From: Bacillus sp. SORGH_AS_0510
GTDB taxonomy: Bacteria > Bacillota > Bacilli > Bacillales > Cytobacillaceae
NCBI RefSeq assembly: GCF_030818775.1
Contig: NZ_JAUTAU010000001.1
Coordinates: forward strand, 2,980,001-3,044,000
Length of the DNA stretch: 64,000 bases
Direction: 5' to 3'
Both the position numbers and the translations under genes were made by a program. Numbering within the stretch: the first letter of the stretch is position 1; each line of letters begins with the position of its first letter. This document shows, piece after piece, positions 61,928-64,000 of the stretch. The notes under the pieces are model-generated. The model made no database searches, had not been told where the DNA came from, and worked only from the letters and a program-made list of their open reading frames with translations.

Positions 61928-62503
61928 CTAGGACTTATTAGCAGGAATTGCTTTTTGATAACAATCACATGTAACAATATGGTCGATCACCATTCCAGTT
62001 GCTTGCATAAACGCATAGCAAATAGTCGAGCCGACAAATTTAAAGCCGCGTTTTTTTAAGTCCTTACTTAATTTATCACTGATTTCGGTTTTTGCCGGGA
62101 CCTCTGTTAACTCATTAAAATGGTTTTGGATCGGCTTACCGCCGACAAAGGACCAAATATATTTTTGGAAGGATCCGAATTCATCGATGATTTTCAGATA
62201 GGCGTGTGCATTGGTAATGACGGCATTAATTTTCAGCTTATTTCTTACAATTCCTTCATTATGTAAAAGTTCTTCTATTTTCTTGTCGTCGTACTGAACA
62301 ATTTTTTCCGCCTCAAAGTTATCAAAGGCTTTGCGGTAATTCTCTCGTTTCTTTAAGATCGTATACCAGCTTAATCCTGCCTGCGCCCCTTCAAGATTTA
62401 AATATTCAAATAGCATTTGATCGTCATAAACAGGTACTCCCCATTCATGATCATGATAATCCATATACAACGGATCCTGATTTACCCAACCGCACCTATT
62501 CAT
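61928..62503 (-). CDS. tag: DNA-3-methyladenine glycosylase I
   Basis: Base-excision enzyme of 191 residues removing 3-methyladenine from DNA. It begins MNRCGWVNQDPLYMDYHDHEWG, the Tag N-terminus with the zinc-binding Cys and His; the C-terminal His and Cys zinc ligands are in DHIVTCDCY. The central EGAQAGLSWYTILKKRE segment holds the catalytic-site region. A MITE-like element lies 23 nt upstream of its start. Confidence 0.95.
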   Translation of the reverse strand: MNRCGWVNQDPLYMDYHDHEWGVPVYDDQMLFEYLNLEGAQAGLSWYTILKKRENYRKAFDNFEAEKIVQYDDKKIEELLHNEGIVRNKLKINAVITNAHAYLKIIDEFGSFQKYIWSFVGGKPIQNHFNELTEVPAKTEISDKLSKDLKKRGFKFVGSTICYAFMQATGMVIDHIVTCDCYQKAIPANKS

Positions 62504-62526
62504 CCTGAACCCTCCCGTTTTCTTAT

Positions 62527-62704
62527 GGCTTTGTTAAACTTGTCTGTTGATTTCCGCTCCAGGCACGAGCGGTTCGTGGGTGTTTCGGCGAGTCCTCGGC
62601 GCTTGCGCCTGCGGGGTCTCCCCTGAACCATACTCCCACAGGAGTCTTCGTGCCTTCCGCTCCAATCAACAGGGTAAAAAATTTACATTGTTCTTTAACA
62701 AGCC
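62527..62704 (-). mobile_element. Structured MITE-like element, copy C (upstream of tag)
   Basis: 178 bp, ends GGCTTTGTTAAA and TTTAACAAGCC. Same internal layout as A and B, but the inner hairpin is GGCGC / GCGCC instead of GACGC / GCGTC, a paired change. No clean 8-bp duplication is visible at its flanks (TTTCTTAT and TTTTTTTT). Confidence 0.85.
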
Positions 62705-62758
62705 TTTTTTTTAGTATATCAGAAATTTCATTTAAGAACAAACGTTCCTGTTAATATA

Positions 62759-62791
62759 TAAAAAAAGCGGAATCAATTTACGATTCCACTC
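62759..62791 (-). terminator. Terminator after the PhoX-like gene
   Basis: GTGGAATC / GATTCCGC stem (one G-T pair); on the minus strand it is followed by a seven-base T-run. Confidence 0.8.
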
Positions 62792-62801
62792 ATTACTTTC
62801 A

Positions 62802-64000
62802 TTATCGTACCCATTCACCATGTTGGTTTACTTTGTAACCATTAATTGTTGTATTAACTGCCATACTTCCGTCTTTGTTTAAGTAGTACCACTTGTTAGC
62901 TGATTGTACCCATCCTGTTTTCATTTCACCTGACTGTGCTAAATAGTACCATTTGTTCTTTGTTTTTACCCAGCCGGTCTTCATCTCGCCGGATTCTGCG
63001 AGGAAATACCACTTGTTTCCTGTCTTTACCCAACCTGTTTTCATTTCTCCTGATTGTGCTAGGTAATACCATTTGTTTCCTGTCTTCACCCAACCTGTTT
63101 TCATTTCACCTGTTGTTTCAAGGTAATACCATTTGGCGTTATCTTTCACCCAGCCGGTTTGTAGATCACCATTCTCATTATGAAAATACCACTTACCGTC
63201 TTTGAAATTCCAGCCAACGTGTTTGCCGTTTAATTGTGGTAATCCAGCAATATAGCCTACTCCACCTTTTTTGTCGATTCCAATCCCTGCTTCTATTGCC
63301 TTCTCTAATTCTACTTTATTCACGGCTGTTCCTTGAAAATTCTCAAGCTCATCACCTGGGTGTTGATAGTTGCTCAGCACATAGGAGAAACCATTAAAAT
63401 TATCAAGGACACGTAATCCAGTAGCTTCTGCTCCCACAGGAACAGACAGCACTCGAGAAAGTTCCTTTGTATCAATATTATAGGCCCATACGAAGTTGTT
63501 TGTATGCTCCCCGCCATCTTCTCCGATAAATAATGTTCTCATTTTTTCAGAGTAACTTAGGTTATCAGGCTTTGAAATTTTGTCAGGATTCGCTTTATTT
63601 CCGTAAGCATCAGGTGCTGCTAAATCTTCTCCAACAACCATTGCCTTCATATCAGATGCTGCATAGTCACTGTTGATTTTGTTGCCATCCTTGTCCTTTA
63701 AGCCGCCTGTTAAATTAAGCTCATAGGTTCCACCTGCACTGATTTTATTTAAACGTACATCATCTACTGGATCTGAATGATTCGTATCTTCCAACATGGC
63801 TTTTCCAATTTCAGAGATGGCCATATATACTTTTTTATCTTTTGCGTTAACGGTGATCCCTTCCATTTTACGGAATTCTGCTGTTGCGCCTTTTAATGCT
63901 GCATAACGGCGTGATTCAAGGAAAGCTGCTGCTTTTTCCATGCCGGGCTTTAGTTTAATATATTCCGTTTTTCCACCGCTAGAGTCTGTTTTAATCGCTG
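62802..64000 (-). CDS. PhoX-like phosphatase with choline-binding-type repeats (5' end outside window)
   Basis: The frame is open to the window edge, so the N-terminus is missing; about 399 residues are visible. Residues up to the middle match the C-terminal part of PhoX/DUF839 beta-propeller phosphatases (KPGMEKAAAFLESRRYAALKG, IGEDGGEHTNNFVWAYN, LSNYQHPGDELE). The last 125 residues hold six repeats of about 20 residues with the GWxxxxxKWYYL and GEMKT pattern of choline-binding/cell-wall repeats. Expected to be secreted and bound to the wall. The visible ATG at 63941 is internal. Confidence 0.85.
   Translation of the reverse strand, partial: AIKTDSSGGKTEYIKLKPGMEKAAAFLESRRYAALKGATAEFRKMEGITVNAKDKKVYMAISEIGKAMLEDTNHSDPVDDVRLNKISAGGTYELNLTGGLKDKDGNKINSDYAASDMKAMVVGEDLAAPDAYGNKANPDKISKPDNLSYSEKMRTLFIGEDGGEHTNNFVWAYNIDTKELSRVLSVPVGAEATGLRVLDNFNGFSYVLSNYQHPGDELENFQGTAVNKVELEKAIEAGIGIDKKGGVGYIAGLPQLNGKHVGWNFKDGKWYFHNENGDLQTGWVKDNAKWYYLETTGEMKTGWVKTGNKWYYLAQSGEMKTGWVKTGNKWYFLAESGEMKTGWVKTKNKWYYLAQSGEMKTGWVQSANKWYYLNKDGSMAVNTTINGYKVNQHGEWVR

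Noticed and set aside
62523..62741. 72-codon frame inside MITE-like copy C
   Set aside because: It reads the same nonsense as the thiM extension, because both cross the repeat; not a gene.

Overview
This 64 kb window is chromosomal DNA of a low-GC, endospore-forming Bacillaceae (Bacillus/Neobacillus-like). The evidence is a spore-coat type transglutaminase (Tgl), a KinB-like sensor kinase, CsoR/CopZ/CopA copper homeostasis, a TPP-riboswitch thiamin salvage operon, a hut cluster, AGGAGG ribosome sites and many rho-independent terminators. No rRNA, tRNA, prophage or CRISPR array was seen.

Layout. 1-4.9 kb: a tripartite tricarboxylate transporter operon (tctC-tctB-tctA) with a CcpA cre-like box in its leader, followed by its likely two-component system (a CitA/DcuS-type kinase and the first codons of a response regulator running off the window). 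5-11.6 kb: small hypotheticals, a MATE exporter, a cold shock protein, an MFS transporter, tgl, and a 13-unit array of an exactly 52-nt hairpin repeat. 11.7-19.5 kb: the thiamin operon (riboswitch, thiM, thiD, frameshifted thiE, thiW, ylmB, tenA, thiZ, thiX, thiY), which imports and recycles thiamin breakdown products and makes thiamin phosphate. 20-23.6 kb: a lysine-tailed acidic protein facing two kinase-like proteins and a glycosyltransferase. 23.7-29.1 kb: histidine degradation genes hutU-hutI-hutG plus a YjiH-family membrane protein, without hutH or hutP. 29.3-31.1 kb: a second 52-nt hairpin array split by an IS3-family (IS150-type) element. 31-46.8 kb: an AraC-type regulator with a degenerate receiver, a secreted glycoside hydrolase-like protein, an orphan pair of peptide-ABC-type permeases (one carrying an extra extracytoplasmic domain), an ATP-grasp enzyme, phosphatase and phosphodiesterase genes, a KinB-like kinase and transporters. 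46.9-48.3 kb: a second IS copy in inverse orientation. 48.4-53.2 kb: tatD and the copper genes. 53.3-62.5 kb: a frameshifted LysM/SH3 protein, a LysR regulator, DinB-like proteins, metallo-hydrolases, a lone acyl carrier protein, a CBS protein, a TetR regulator with three related operators, and tag. 62.8-64 kb: a PhoX-like phosphatase carrying choline-binding-type repeats, cut by the window edge.

Most unusual signals. (1) A structured mobile element, about 180 bp, present four times (one copy internally deleted) with ISL3-like ends and 8-bp target duplications. All four copies sit about 20-35 nt upstream of the start of a gene read in the same relative orientation (thiM, an araC-type regulator, lysR, tag); one separates the TPP riboswitch terminator from thiM. 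(2) A 52-nt hairpin repeat family in two loci; removing the IS plus one 4-bp duplication restores the exact 52-nt register. (3) A TetR-linked operator and promoter module duplicated in front of a metallophosphoesterase gene about 3 kb away. (4) The orphan permease pair. Two genes (thiE and the LysM/SH3 gene) carry frameshifts that could be real or sequence errors.
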